This document shows positions 10,924 to 22,264 of a stretch of 64,000 bases of DNA, in pieces (position 1 is the first letter of the stretch; each line of letters opens with the position of its first letter). The notes beneath the pieces are model-generated. The model was not told the DNA's origin. It made no database searches and worked only from the letters and a program-made list of their open reading frames with translations. This DNA is from Pleurodeles waltl. Lineage: Eukaryota; Chordata; Amphibia; Caudata; Salamandridae. The stretch lies in NCBI RefSeq assembly GCF_031143425.1, contig NC_090442.1:428065776-428129775 (forward strand). The letters are read 5' to 3'. Position numbers and translations under genes: made by a program.

Positions 10924-11979
10924 GTTATTGCCATGGAGTGTAAAATAATGAAGAAGTCATGTGGGTCTATTTAACTTGTAGTACACTGTTCTGGTTTTCT
11001 TACAGTTGGAACAGTGCCTGGTGGGATTTGTAGTAGTGCCAGTCCCTGTACTACCCATGCCATACACAGACAGTGTGCCCCCAGGTGAATTTAGTTGACA
11101 TGTGGTATGTCAGAAAGGGGCATTTGGACATTTAGACACAAGGGTGGTAAGTGAGGTGCCTGTTAATATGTCTAAAAGTGATCCCTGAGACTGCGAGACA
11201 AAACTATGTGATGGCATTATTGGTGTAGTGACTTACCGGAATCCACTCCCCCAGGCATTCCTGTCAGGCCCTCAGGATGTAGGATGTCCAAGACCTTCTC
11301 CTCCTATGATATGAAGGTAGGGGGAGTGGGCCTACCTCCAATCTTGAGGACAACCAGCTAGTGCCTGGAGGTCATGGAACACACCTTCCCCCTGAGGTCA
11401 TTCCACCTCTTCCTGATGTCCTCCCTTGTGCATGGATAGTTGCGTACAGAATTCACCCTGTTGACTATTCTTTGCCACAGCCCCATTTTCTTGGCTACAT
11501 TGGTTTGCTGGTGCTCCAATAGGTGTGGCTTTACTCTGAGGATTTCGTCCACCATGACCATTCGTCAATTCATCATGTATGAAACGGGGGTTATTTTGTC
11601 ATGGCAATGGTGGACAAGATGTTGAGGTGAAAAAAATTTACAAGGAAAAAACATTTTTGATGAGGTGTGGGTGCTGTGATGTGAGGTGTTGGCTAGTATT
11701 GTCAAATGAGTGAGGTACTAATGTATGTGTTGGGCGTAGTGTGCAATTGTGGGATGAGTGTTCTGTGAAGTGTGTAGGGGTACCTGTTCTATGGTTAGTA
11801 ATATTTTTTGTATGGCCTCTATCTAGCAGTTTATGGTGTTTTTGCTGCAAACGATTGTGGGCTGTGAAGGGTTGTGTTTTATAGGGCAGTATGTAGGTGT
11901 GTTGGGTGTGTGGATGTGTGTCAGCAGTGGGCTTTGCAAACTATCCATTGTGGTGTGGTGATATCAAAAATGAGACCTC

Positions 11980-12243
11980 TGACCGCCGCAGTTTGCACCG
12001 CCATTGGTTTTCTGCCATGGGAGGATCGCTCTCTTGATTTGTGGGTCATAATAGGAATGGAGATTTTTGGTGGGCTGGCGGGACTAGTGGTCGGACCACC
12101 TCTTTTCGACCCTCCTGTGTTTTGGCGGGTTTCTCTGTGTGAGTCTCAATACGGCAGTTGGATTACCACCAACATGGCAGTGTTTTGGCAGCCGCCATCC
12201 CCGGCGGTCTTCCCAAAAGACTGCCAAAGTCGTAATGAGACCC
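11980..12243. repeat. Right terminal region of H2
   Basis: GACCGCCGCAGTTTGCACC through GTCGTAATGAGACCC parallels 1507-1794 of H1 in order and base make-up. It carries interspersed GGCGG and CCGCC motifs near the transposon end, as in Harbinger subterminal repeats. The gene for Myb-A points inward from here. Confidence 0.6.
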
Positions 12244-12465
12244 TTCATGTTTTGCTGATCGGATTCTCTGTGAAGAAGATGTTTAATAAAATCCATATAT
12301 CACGTTCCTTTGCCTACACTGCAGTGCATCCGTTTGCCCACATCTACTTACAGCAGGCAGGATAGCTATTATCTGCATGTTATACATGACATGTTTGACA
12401 TTAATCATCTGCCTCACATCAAAAATTCTATTGGCCCTAGGGGACCAGCAGTGTACTTATACTTG

Positions 12466-14338
12466 TGTAGGAAATTGGCTCTTTATATGTTATTCCAAAA
12501 TGAGGTATACTGTGCAAAGAGTTCAGGGGTTCCCTTACTAGCAGACAGCGCTTGTTCAAGCAATCCCATGGTGATCTTTTAGTGATGAGTGTAGTTGAGC
12601 AGCCTTAGGCTTATCAGGGAGGAGTGTTAGCTATCTGCAAATACACACAGTCAGTAAATGAGACACATGACTGAATAAGGAGATCCACACCAATTTACAG
12701 AAATAACAAGTATCTTTATACATGTATGTGCACCAGAAACAATACCATTAGGTAAGTATGTTTTGCAAGAAAAATCTTTACAGTTTCAAAAAGTCAACAG
12801 TGCAATTCTTGAAAGCTGCCATGTTATCTTATGGAGGAAAAACAAATATGGCAAACAGGTATAGTACAACAACTTATTCGACCATTCTCCTGGACTTAAG
12901 GAAAGTATTAGACAAGGGTCAAGGTTACACAAACGGGCACACCAGGTGGAACTGGGGCGGCGAGGTGCAGAGGTGTAGTGTGGCATCGGGTGCCCAATGT
13001 TAGTCACTGGGGATCGGTCTGATTGAAAAGAGGCTGCAGGTTAGGACTTGGAGTCCAGTCAGTGTGAGACACTAAGGGGGTCATTCCAAGTTTGGCGGGC
13101 GGCGTGTTGGTGCCAAGTCTGTCACTGGCCTTCAGTTCTTGCCTTTTGCATCTCTGGAGTGTCCTTCTTCTTCAGGTCAGCAGGATCTGATTTGCTGGTG
13201 CCAGGGGCTCACCTACATACTGAATTTATAGGTGTTTTGCCAATTGGCTACTCACACCTGGGGTCGCCGTACCTCCACATGATCACTTCCTGTGGGAAGA
13301 GGGCATAACACTGTCCCAGAATTTGTAGTTCTGCCATCACCAAGATGGCAGACTTTCATAAAGTGTGTCCACATCAGTTAGCTGACCTTAGGGGTGGGTC
13401 TGACCTGAGATGTGGTCATGCCTCCCTCACTACTAATGTTCTCACCTGTACAGGTGCCAAATGGGTCCTGGTGCAGGGCGATCGACATCCTCTCCTTTGA
13501 GGGAAGCCAGATCTACATATGAAGTCTCCTGCCTTGGAATGCAGATTTGCAGGTCAACCTGTTGGGAGGGGTGTGCTAACACCCCTGCCAAGGCAGGCTT
13601 TGTTTCTGTCCACACAAGAGCAAAGGGTCTCAAGTCTGAGGGTCAGAAATCAGTGGTGGGAGGCTAGGTAGAACTAGTGGCCAGCTCACAGGTATCCGTA
13701 GGATTTTCAGGGGGCAAATTCATCACTGGCATCAGTGAGGGTTTATTAATACAACATGTTTTGATACCAAACATCCATATTTTCAACAAAGTCATCATGT
13801 AGTTGGGGATCATGTACTGACCAGTGCCCAGCATTTGTATGTGAAATGGCTTCCCTGCTCACTAACTATGTTTGAGAATTGACTAAGCCATAGCAGGGGC
13901 ATATCTGCTCTTGCAGATATGTCCTCAGATGTAATATAATGAACCCTTCCTTCGGGCTGTAAGGCCTGATGTAAGGGTGAATTGCGTATATTGCATGTAG
14001 TGTAAGGAGACATGCACACAGGCTGTGTGTCATGTTGTGTTTTCACATTTAGCTGCACCAAGACATGCAGCCTGCAATGGAAGTCTGCATGTGCTAGGTG
14101 AGGTGTCCTAGAGGGTGTCACAATACATGCTGCAGTCCTTGGGGACCCTCTTCTGTACTAGGGATTTACAGGGGTACCACAGGTATGGTCAATTGTGGAA
14201 CAATTGCACAGTTTTAGAGAAAGAATTCTGTCACTGGGGACCTGGTACGCAAAAACCCAGTGCATTTCTAGTCACAATTGTAACAGATACCAGGCACAAA
14301 AGTGGGGGTGACTATGTCAAAAGGGGCACTTTCCTACA
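12466..14338 (-). mobile_element. Long LTR, minus orientation, degraded
   Basis: It begins TGTAGGAAATTGGCTC at 12466 and closes GGCACTTTCCTACA at 14338. Reversed, it therefore starts TGTAGGAAAGTGCC and ends TTTCCTACA, proper LTR ends. Both ends resemble a long LTR family I remember from newt genomes; that recollection is not verified here. No target duplication is visible (ACTTG against CAGTG), so one side may be altered. A block at 13077-13110 (GGGGGTCATTCCAAGTTTGG) looks like a Harbinger terminus and may mark a further insertion. Confidence 0.55.
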
Positions 14339-16900
14339 CAGTGCCACTATATAATTAAAAAAAACAAGTGTTTGCACAGAGCATTCTTAACAATTTGTCT
14401 GTTTTCTTTCTTGATATAGCTACTCTTGCTGGGCCACTGTAATCACCACTGACACAGCAGGAGATAGCAGCCCAGCTCTTGCAGCAGAATCTGTAGGCCA
14501 CCAGGGCCCAGTACTAGCAGCTAGTGGATGGGGAGGGCAAGGCATATGCCCCTACTCCGGGGCCCAGTTCCACCAGGCAACTGCCTATGCCTCCAGCCTC
14601 CAGGCCATGCTTGCATCACTGGCAGCTTGAAGCTACCCGTCCCTAGTCCCATACCATCATCGCTGCCCACCTTTCAGACCAGCTATACCATTCCCAAGTG
14701 CTGAGCAAGCTGGCACACTTAGGCCATAGGATGGCATGTCTCAAGGCCCAGATCCACCACCTGTGGACCCTTGTTGAGAATGCCTTTTTTTAAATTTGGG
14801 CAGGGCAATTATTCTTTTCAAATATTTGGACTTTTCTATTTATTTTGGACATTGGTGTGGGGATAGGGAGATATGTGGGAGAAGAGTGGGCCCATTGTGG
14901 GTGGAAAGCATGGGTTTAGTTTTATATGTTAGTAAAGGGAAAATCTTTGTAATCAACTTTGTCTTACTTTTTTTTATGTTTTGATTTAACTGTGCACAAA
15001 TGCCTCTTCACTTAGCCTGTCTTTTTAATCTACTTCTCAAAGTGTATGCCAGTTAGGAGGGCATGCCGCCATTCCCTATTTTGCCTGCAGAAACCTAGAT
15101 ACAATTACCTATCTCACCTTCAGTAGAAGTTAGTTACATACTAACTAAAGTAGTTCACTTCACCCTATAGTTTTCTTCCCTAAATAGATGAAGTGATGGC
15201 TGGTGCCTGCTCCCCTTTGTCAACCTTCGAACACCTGACTAGAGGGTTTCCCTAGGTGCCTTTTTATGGCAGCGTTAGTGTGCTAATAGAGATGGCATCA
15301 CAACAATTAAGGTCCCACCCCCACCTAGGAGATATCCAACTGTAGGAATAATCAAAGGGATAATCCATCACAATCAAGTATATTGAAAGAAAAACAGAGT
15401 TAGTAGGTTATACATGTGCATTTATGTCATAGCTTTAAAATGACTGAGGACAGACTACTGCCAGCATGATACTTCAAAGAATACCACATATTATAACAAA
15501 AAAGTAGCAATAGTAAGTTATTCTGAGCAATTGTGAGCATCGAATTTAATGAAAACCAAAGTTATGAAATCCTCTAGTCAAAAATAGTGTACTCAAAGTC
15601 TATACTCTGTAGTCAATAAGGTTACACATTTATTTCTGCATGACAAAGGCCTTAATGATGATGTTGAAATTGAGGATTCACAGTCTTACATATGCATGGT
15701 TTGTTAAGTGGGGCCAGTGTTGGCTATTGCTCAGGTAGTATAAGGCCCCAAAGTGAGCGGGTGTCACATTTAACCACATCCGTCCCCTCAAGTAAATTAT
15801 GGAAGAGTGAATTGACCCCCCAGTTCTAGAAAAATATGATTGTTAAAAGAAAACTGATGCTGTATTGACAAATTAGGTGGTGCATCTGCATTCTCTTCGG
15901 GAATGTCCATCACTCTTGTGTGCCTGTCTGAACCGGTCAGGTATGAAAGCAGGAGTGTTGAGTTCAGATTTCACCTTTTTGCAGAAAAAGAAAAGGAGTG
16001 TGGATTATAAAACAGAAACTGTTTTACGGAGTAAAGCAGAAGGACAGAAGGACAGAAGGAAGGTAAGCTTCTTGAGGAGAATACCAAGAAGACTTAGAGG
16101 CAGAGCAAAAACAAAAAGAGTTTTGTTTTCCACCAGTACAACATGCACACTTAGCAGCAATTCCCGATTCAATACACTCTCTCCATTCTACATAGATAAG
16201 TTGTAGACCTCAGAATTCCCATCATCATGGTTTCCCTTTAAAGTCAATAACTTCCTTTTTCTAGCTGTTAAGGTAGTGCCGCCCTGAGTCATTCCATCCT
16301 TCTCTTGACTCCGAGTAACTCTGTCCTAGTTTGACCTGAGCAAGATAGACCTGTCCTGCACTGCTATCAAATAAATGTTTTCTATGTAAGTCTGCAAAAG
16401 CCAATCACCTTCAGTAAAAATGATCATCCATTAGACACCAAACATTGCAATTCATTGAAATAAAGTTTACTATTAGTTGAAAATTCTCCCTCATTGTCTG
16501 TCACCACATAAATCACAAATGATCATTCACAATCACTCAGCCATTGGTGCAATACTTGTAGTTACTCCTTCCAATCCAAGCATGTTGATAGTTATACAAT
16601 TGTATCTTTTATTTAGGCAACACAGTGGAATTTGGCATTGGTAGTCTTGTAAATCAATGATCTTCTGGGACTTCCATGCTAAGTAATGCAATAAAATGAT
16701 AGGCATGCAAAGGAGATAGGCATTGTCTCCAGGGTCATGAAGGAATTGTGGAGGCTACTTCACTGCACACTGGTCCAACTCCAGTCCGGCCAAACATGTG
16801 ACTTAGAAATACTGGGGCAGCATAAATCACACAGAAATATAATGTTCCACTAGCTCTTTTTTTGTGCTAAGAAAGCAGTTCATCAATAGATGAGATAAAA
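14339..16900. other. Unassigned stretch with one coding-like segment
   Basis: About 14420-14775 reads open on the plus strand in blocks (for example TIIAAHLSDQLYHSQVLSKL followed by RMACLKAQIHHLWTLVENAF), with a heptad-like pattern such as a coiled-coil tail of a transposon accessory protein. It has no start codon and one stop (after LASLAA). From 14780 to 16900 the sequence is AT-rich and I see no convincing gene. The 15877-16206 open frame is not recognised and has no family motif. Confidence 0.35.
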
Positions 16901-16989
16901 ATATCATGGTGGTACTTGCATACTCAGTCAATGAAGTATGCAAGTAAATACGTTTGTCCTCAAACTCAGGTGGTTTGCCCAGACATTGT

Positions 16990-18205
16990 TCAGCTAACAC
17001 ATGGGTTTCTGACCAATCACCCTCCTCCTCCTGTGCTGTGTCAGGAACTCTGTAATTGTGTGGCATGAAATGTTGGTTCACTTTGATCATGGTCAATCTC
17101 TCCATGTTTTTCTACAAGAGGCTGGTCCTACTCACTGTAACAAGTGCACCAGCTGCACTGAACACAAGCTAGAAGACACTTTGGCTACAGGACAAGCCAG
17201 ATATGTTATTGCCAGCCTGCTGAGCTTTGGTCATTGGTGGATCTTCCCATATCAATACAGCAATGTGTTTTGTTCCACATAGACCTCTTTTGACTCATCC
17301 AGATACTCCAGGAATATCCTCTGAATGGACATTGGTGCTGATACGTGTTTGACCTCTTTTGCCTTCGTCTCTACACTGGAATTAAAACCTACCACTAGAA
17401 ACCAAATCAATGCAGAGGTTGGGTCTGATTCTTCTGTTGCTGTTGTTGCCAGTGTTCTTGTTGCTGGTGTTGGCTGCTGTGACACAAGACTGCCCTCTTT
17501 GGAAGCTGAAAGTGGCACCCCTGAACTGCAGAGCAGAACTCTAAATTCAAGCTGTTCTTCCTCCCGGTCTCCAGCTTGCTCAACAATAAGCCTCTTATAT
17601 TTTGAAATATCCCCTTCAGAAAAAGAAATGAAAGTGTGCAGAATTTCTTTATACCCTGGATCAAGTAGTGTGGCACCGATGTACTTTCTGGATAAAATCA
17701 TGTAATTCTGAAGCCTTGTATTACAAGCTAAGCGAAAAATGAAGCTCTCAACCAAGGCATGCACTTCTCGGTTTCTTTCACATTCACACCTGTGAATGCA
17801 AACCTTTCAGATACCTTCTTTATGGTCTTGTAACAGATGCAACAACAGGTGAGCTTGGCCCATCATTCTGTCCTCCTTGCTAACTTCCAGTGTGAAAACC
17901 TCAAAAGGTAGCAGCATCTGTATCAGGCATTTGACTAGACCCCATTTGTCCGCATTCATAATCATAGCTTTCCCAATTGCATCCACTCCTATTTGAATGA
18001 CATAGTCATTGATCTGTCTGTACTGCTCAAACAGACGTTGCAACGTATCATTGGTCGAGTTCCAACATGTTGGCACCTCTATTATCAGTGCTTTAAATGG
18101 TACTCTAATAGCACACTGAATAATCCGCAACTGCTTCTGAGCTTTAAAAGAATGGCTGAAATTAGTGCAGATTCTTCTGCAAATGGCCAGTATGTTGCTG
18201 ACTGT
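16990..18205 (-). pseudogene. hAT-family transposase relic
   Basis: Read on the minus strand from 18205, it shows ILAICRRICTNFSHSFKA, then EVPTCWNSTNDTLQRLFEQ (hAT core, normally VPTRWNST), WGLVKCLIQMLLPFEVFTLE, ATLLDPGYKE (normally LDPRYK), and the C-terminal hATC dimerisation block EYLDES...PKLSRLAITYLACPV. The order and spacing match ZBED/Buster-like hAT transposases. Several frameshifts and stops break it, the conserved Arg of RWNS is Cys, and the SERLFS-type block is lost. The N-terminal zinc finger is absent because a repeat beginning GGGCCCGATTTAG interrupts at 18205. Confidence 0.75.
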
Positions 18206-18250
18206 GGGCCCGATTTAGAACTTGGTGGAGGGGAATACTCCATCACAAAC

Positions 18251-18425
18251 AATTGGCCTGATTCACAAAGGTAAATGTAAACGTTTGATCTAAACTTAAA
18301 CCAAATATCTAAGATTACGACTTTGGGAATTCACAAATGGCATTTACGAGTAGTATCTTTAGGTCTGCACTCAGGTGGAGATCCGCCTCGAGTGCGGAGC
18401 TAAAGATACTCAAAGTTATTGTGCA
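18251..18425. repeat. MITE fragment with internal palindrome
   Basis: It starts GGCCTGATTCACAAAGG, a MITE-like terminus, but no matching right end is found. Within it, 18353-18372 and 18390-18409 form inverted arms of 20 bases with two mismatches around a 17-base loop. Confidence 0.4.
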
Positions 18426-18925
18426 CCTATGGAGACAAGGTGGTCTAAGGGGAAGTTGAGTAATTAGTAAAAAAATTAATAATACAGATGTGTCTCCTGC
18501 ACACCTACGCTATGGCAGGCAGGAAGCTCAGGGGAAAATAGAATTGTACCTAAAAAATGAATGCTATTGTACGGCTGTGGCCTAAGGTGGATTGATGGAT
18601 CAAGGCAAAATGCAAAAGAAAATCAAGATAACATAAAAAAAGAAAATAAAAAATTAACAAATTAACAAAATGAAAAAATGAAAAAATAAACATTTAAAAA
18701 AATTAAAATAAATTAACATTTTTAAATAAAAACTAAAATAAAAAACGATTAATAATTGAGGATGTTTGTAAGGGAGTATGAGAAACCTATTGTGAAGCAA
18801 GGAAGTGCATATGAAAAATGAAAAAAAGTGCATGTAACATAAAGCACTGTTTATCATAATCATTTACAATATATGCATATACTACAATGATCCTCAAGCA
18901 TATCATTAAACTGATATCACATCCA

Positions 18926-19405
18926 TCCATGCAAGCCTATGGTAAAAGCACACTGGCTGGCTGCACAAAATGTCCCCCAGCCACATGCTCAAACACCAAC
19001 AACAAGCAAGAAAGCATGAGGAACAAAGAACGCATGCAAGCTTATGGTAAGAGGCACACTGGATGGATGCACAAAATTGCCACCAGCCACATGGTCCTAC
19101 AAACAACAACAACAAGCAAGGAGGCATGGGGAACAAATAACACATTTAAGCCTCTGGAAAAAAAGCACTGACTGGATGCACTCAATAGGTGCCAGCCACA
19201 TGGTCAAGCACCAAAAAAGAGAGCAAGGAGTCATGGGGAACAAAGAAAAAATGCAAGCCTATGGCAAAGGCAAACTGGCTGTATGCACAAAATGCCCACC
19301 AGCCACATGGTCAAACGACAACATGCAAGAAGGCATGGAGAACAAGGAACACATTTAGGCCTATTTACACAGACTACACAAAATGGCCCCTGGCAACACG
19401 GCATT
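18926..19405. repeat. Tandem array, ~105-bp unit, about 4.5 copies
   Basis: The phrase GCAAGCCTATGG (or close variants) recurs at 18931, 19036, 19146, 19253 and 19355, each followed by AAATG...CCAGCCACATGG and AACAAGCAAG. Spacing is 102-110 bases. Copies differ by 15-25% by eye, so the array is old. The open frames over it only reflect the repeat and are not genes. Confidence 0.85.
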
Positions 19406-20382
19406 GAGAACAAAGACAAATGGTGGTCAATGACTAACACACTCCCGCACATACTGGCCAGAAAAAAGGAGATATGGTAACTCTGAAGAAAACATTACCA
19501 TTAATTCAGAAATGCCCTAGATGATGTTTTAAAAAACATATACCACAGAAACATTTATCTTGTGCACTGAAGAGTAATCACCCTACAGGCTGGATAGCCC
19601 ATTAGAAGAGTAGGGCACAAAGTAAAATAAATACATATTGCAAACATAACAAACATGGGGAAAAGATACTGAACTGTGCAACATAACATTTTTCTTTTAC
19701 AAAAATTGAAAAAAAATGAAAATTGAAATGGAAAAAAATAAGCAGGCCTGTACTTAAACTTCAGGACATCCACAACAATAATGTAAACATGCAAAGAAAC
19801 ACTGGTGCATATCATATCGAAGAAACAGCGCTCTTATAAAATAGTATATACAATAGTTTTGGAACTTACTTGTGTGATGTCATAAAAATAAAGCCCAAAA
19901 GTCCAAAGGTAATATATGCAGGAGAAAAAAAAGTGATCCTTCCACCTCAAACTCCAAGTAAAAAGTGTCTAGGCGATAAAGAAATCTCTTGGAGAAGCCT
20001 GCTGGACTGGAGCTGGAAGTAGGAGTCTCTGGGGCACTTCTCTCACACTAAAAATACCTTGGATGGTCCATTGGAGAAAGACCTCCACTCAAAACATCTT
20101 TTTGAGTTGATTTAGCTGCTTCTTGAGTAGAAAATCTACTTTAAGAGTGTTCATGCTTGCAGTGGAGAGCCATGCGAGCAGTGTGCAAAATCTTTCATGT
20201 GATTTCTAGCTGCCTGAGAATATTGTAATACTTGTGAGCAAGAGCCAAAATCCTTGCATGTGTAAACAGAAAAAAATAATTATTCCTTCCTTAATCTCAA
20301 GGATCTCTCTTCAGCTTGTCTTAAGCATAGTTTGTCATAGTCTCTTTGGTTAGAGCATACTTTGTTCTCCCTAATTCTGTTC
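19406..20382. other. Unassigned AT-rich stretch
   Basis: No open frame with a recognisable motif, no terminal repeat and no RNA gene seen. It lies downstream of the Penelope relic on the minus strand and may include its 3' flank. Confidence 0.3.
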
Positions 20383-21700
20383 TTAAAAATCTGTTCCTAG
20401 CTGCATTTTTGATGTGTATGGGCCATATTGCAATAGAGAATCAACCAAATGGTAGATGTAGGAAGGATGTAGGCTTGTAGCATGCAGAACACTATTGCAG
20501 GCAGTCTCCTTTTGAAATGTATCACGCTGTATGGTGTTCTTATCTATATATAGCAATAGGTCAAGAAAGACTATCCTACTCTTGCCATACTTTACAGTAA
20601 GATGTACTTTAAATCTATGAATATTCAAGAAAGCATGGAAATTCAATAATTCAGCCAACATTTGATGTAAAATAATATCAATATAATCAATCAATATAAT
20701 CAATACATCTTACCCAAAATATAATACTATCAATTCATCATTTTGTATTTGGGGCCCATGCATGCCCCTTCTCAAACAAACCCTGAAATGGTTTATGTAA
20801 GAAAGAGCAAACCTTGGAAGTCAAATTCCACCATGCAGTCAAACATTGTTGGCTAGTATGATGGTAGCCATTTCCAACAACATCTGAGTATGTTCCAAAT
20901 AAATAGCACTCTGTGTATACAGAAAAGACTTTAAAGATTTCATACCACTCTCAAGTTGTATACAAGTATACAGGCTTATGATATCCAGGGTTGCAAACAG
21001 TAAACCTCATTGGAAGTCATTTAATTTGCTGAGCACTTTACTGTCCTGCATCTGTGTGGTGAAGATTCTAGACCAAAGAATGCAAATACATTTTACATAT
21101 TATGCCAAGTTTCCTGTGGGTGATCCATTACCCAAAATAATGGGACTACCAGGTGGAAAAGATCCCAACAGTTGTGTTTTGGGCAACTTATAAATACATG
21201 TGTAACAGAATCAATGAATCTTCAGAAAAGAGTATTCATAGTCCGATATTAAACCATATTCCTTTTACTCTGTGAGTTTAGCATTACTAAACATGGTGAT
21301 AGCTGGGAGACGGTTTCCCTTCAGTCTTCTTAACATCATCCTTCCTGTAAATGCCTTTAGATTTCACCCCTATAGTCTGACTTGTTCATGATGAAAATAT
21401 TGCAACATTTGTCTTCCTCAATCTGACAATGTTATCATTCTCCTGCAACCCTTTAAGGAACAATCTTTCTCTTTTATTGATGGTCTGATTGTGATGACTT
21501 CTGCTCCCTTTGGAATAAGAATCGTTGAGTTGGTATAAGCCCTTGGTGACCCTTCGGGAAAACTCCTCTGTGCTGGAGTCCGAAGACTCTGGAGACATAA
21601 ATGTAGAGCTAAACATTAGCCCAGTATCCATATATGTATCTTCTTTCATACCCTACACTTATGTAACTCTCAATACATTATTTTCATTATTAAGGTCCTA
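20383..21700 (-). pseudogene. Penelope-like reverse transcriptase relic
   Basis: On the minus strand the order is NKRERLFLKGLQENDNIV (N-terminal region), LPKTQLLGSFPPGSPII followed by LGNGSPTGNL (usual form LPKTHK...PGRPIVSGNGSPTE), ATLDIISLYTCI (RT motif, usual LVTLDVESLYTNI), WVRCIDYIDXYYF (degraded YIDD-containing motif), then IVFLDLLLYIDKNTI and TACNSVLHATSLHPS. These are the successive Penelope/Neptune RT blocks. The metal-binding Asp of TLDIISLYT remains, but many shifts and stops separate the blocks. The GIY-YIG domain is not found to the left, so the copy is truncated or too decayed. Confidence 0.75.
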
Positions 21701-22264
21701 CCATTATAATAATGTGTGTAATCCCCAAATATCTAAAATGAAGCATTCTGAGGGAATTGCTTTTCAAGTGAGGGAAATTTGGATACACAGACATAGCTGA
21801 AAAACTGCTTTAAAATGAGTTTTCTGGCAAACTTAATCAAGTCAACATGCCCTTCTACAAAATCAATTGGTGCGGTCAGACAAAATTTCAAACCCTTGGT
21901 CAAAACCCTGATAGGCAAATTGATAACAGGTCTTTAATGGTTCCTTATTTCATTGTGCTTCTCACTGCATCTGCCAACTTTAGATTCATATTATCCTGGG
22001 GAAATATTTGGGCTGACCCTTCCTCATTTGTTCCCTCATTTAGACCCCTGTTCTTATGCTTCTTTCTTGCCCTTCTACCACTTTTTTCATCCTACTTTAT
22101 TTTGTTCCCTAGCCTCTCTCTTTGGACTTTCACTAAAAAAGTAAATGGATTCCTATTAGAAGCTCCCACTGCACTAGTGCCCTCATCGGGGTCACTTTCA
22201 GCTGATGACCGGTATACACTGCTTAGTGAGACCAGACGGGTGACTAATTCCCTTTTCCTTGCAG
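21701..22264. other. Boundary stretch before H4
   Basis: No gene is recognised. The Harbinger similarity of H4 begins near 22240-22265 with an acceptor CAG in front of Myb-B exon 2, so the junction with foreign DNA lies in this interval. The Myb-B first exon and the transposase main exons, expected here for a full element, are missing. Confidence 0.35.

Larger units (their letters stand above)
7201..11600 (-). pseudogene. Myb-A gene of H2, interrupted intron, degraded exons
   Basis: Exon 1 (11237 to about 11600) holds the Myb/SANT-like domain with LWQRIVNRVNSVRN and DIRKRWNDLRGKV. It has a GTAAGT donor at 11231-11236 but stops before VMVDEILRV and after MTSRH. Exon 2 (7201-7939) starts after a CAG acceptor and contains the conserved helix (MGEIKQLQRSIAGVLRDM) and the basic tail that ends in ARK and a TGA at 7201-7203. 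Several stops and shifts break exon 2. The intron is swollen to 3.3 kb by a Penelope fragment, a 68-bp MITE and a solo LTR, so the gene is a relic. It runs convergent to the transposase, as in H3 and H5. Confidence 0.7.
1795..12243 (+). mobile_element. Harbinger element H2, composite and invaded
   Basis: This is an old Harbinger copy with Myb-B remnants (minus), transposase (plus, 4723-5796) and Myb-A (minus, 7201 to about 11600). The right terminal region (11980-12243) has the same GACCGCC/GGCGGT-rich make-up as H1 and ends in GTAATGAGACCC. Its left part is hidden behind H1, which inserted into the Myb-B intron at 1794/1795. A Penelope-like fragment (8.3-9.7 kb), a 68-bp MITE and a solo LTR (10161-10923) lie in the Myb-A intron. 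The stretch 1795-3860 aligns by eye with 56461-58950 of H6 but lacks the Myb-B exon 2, apparently through an internal deletion near 3470. Confidence 0.7.

Noticed and set aside
15877..16206. 109-codon plus-strand frame with a basic region
   Set aside because: Basic stretch comes from an AAG/AGA-rich tract; no family recognised and no supporting context.
18926..19405. Possible CRISPR-like array
   Set aside because: Units are directly adjacent, diverged, and without constant repeat plus variable spacer structure; the DNA is eukaryotic.
18887..19480. Several overlapping open frames in the 19 kb array
   Set aside because: They follow the tandem repeat unit and have no protein similarity.
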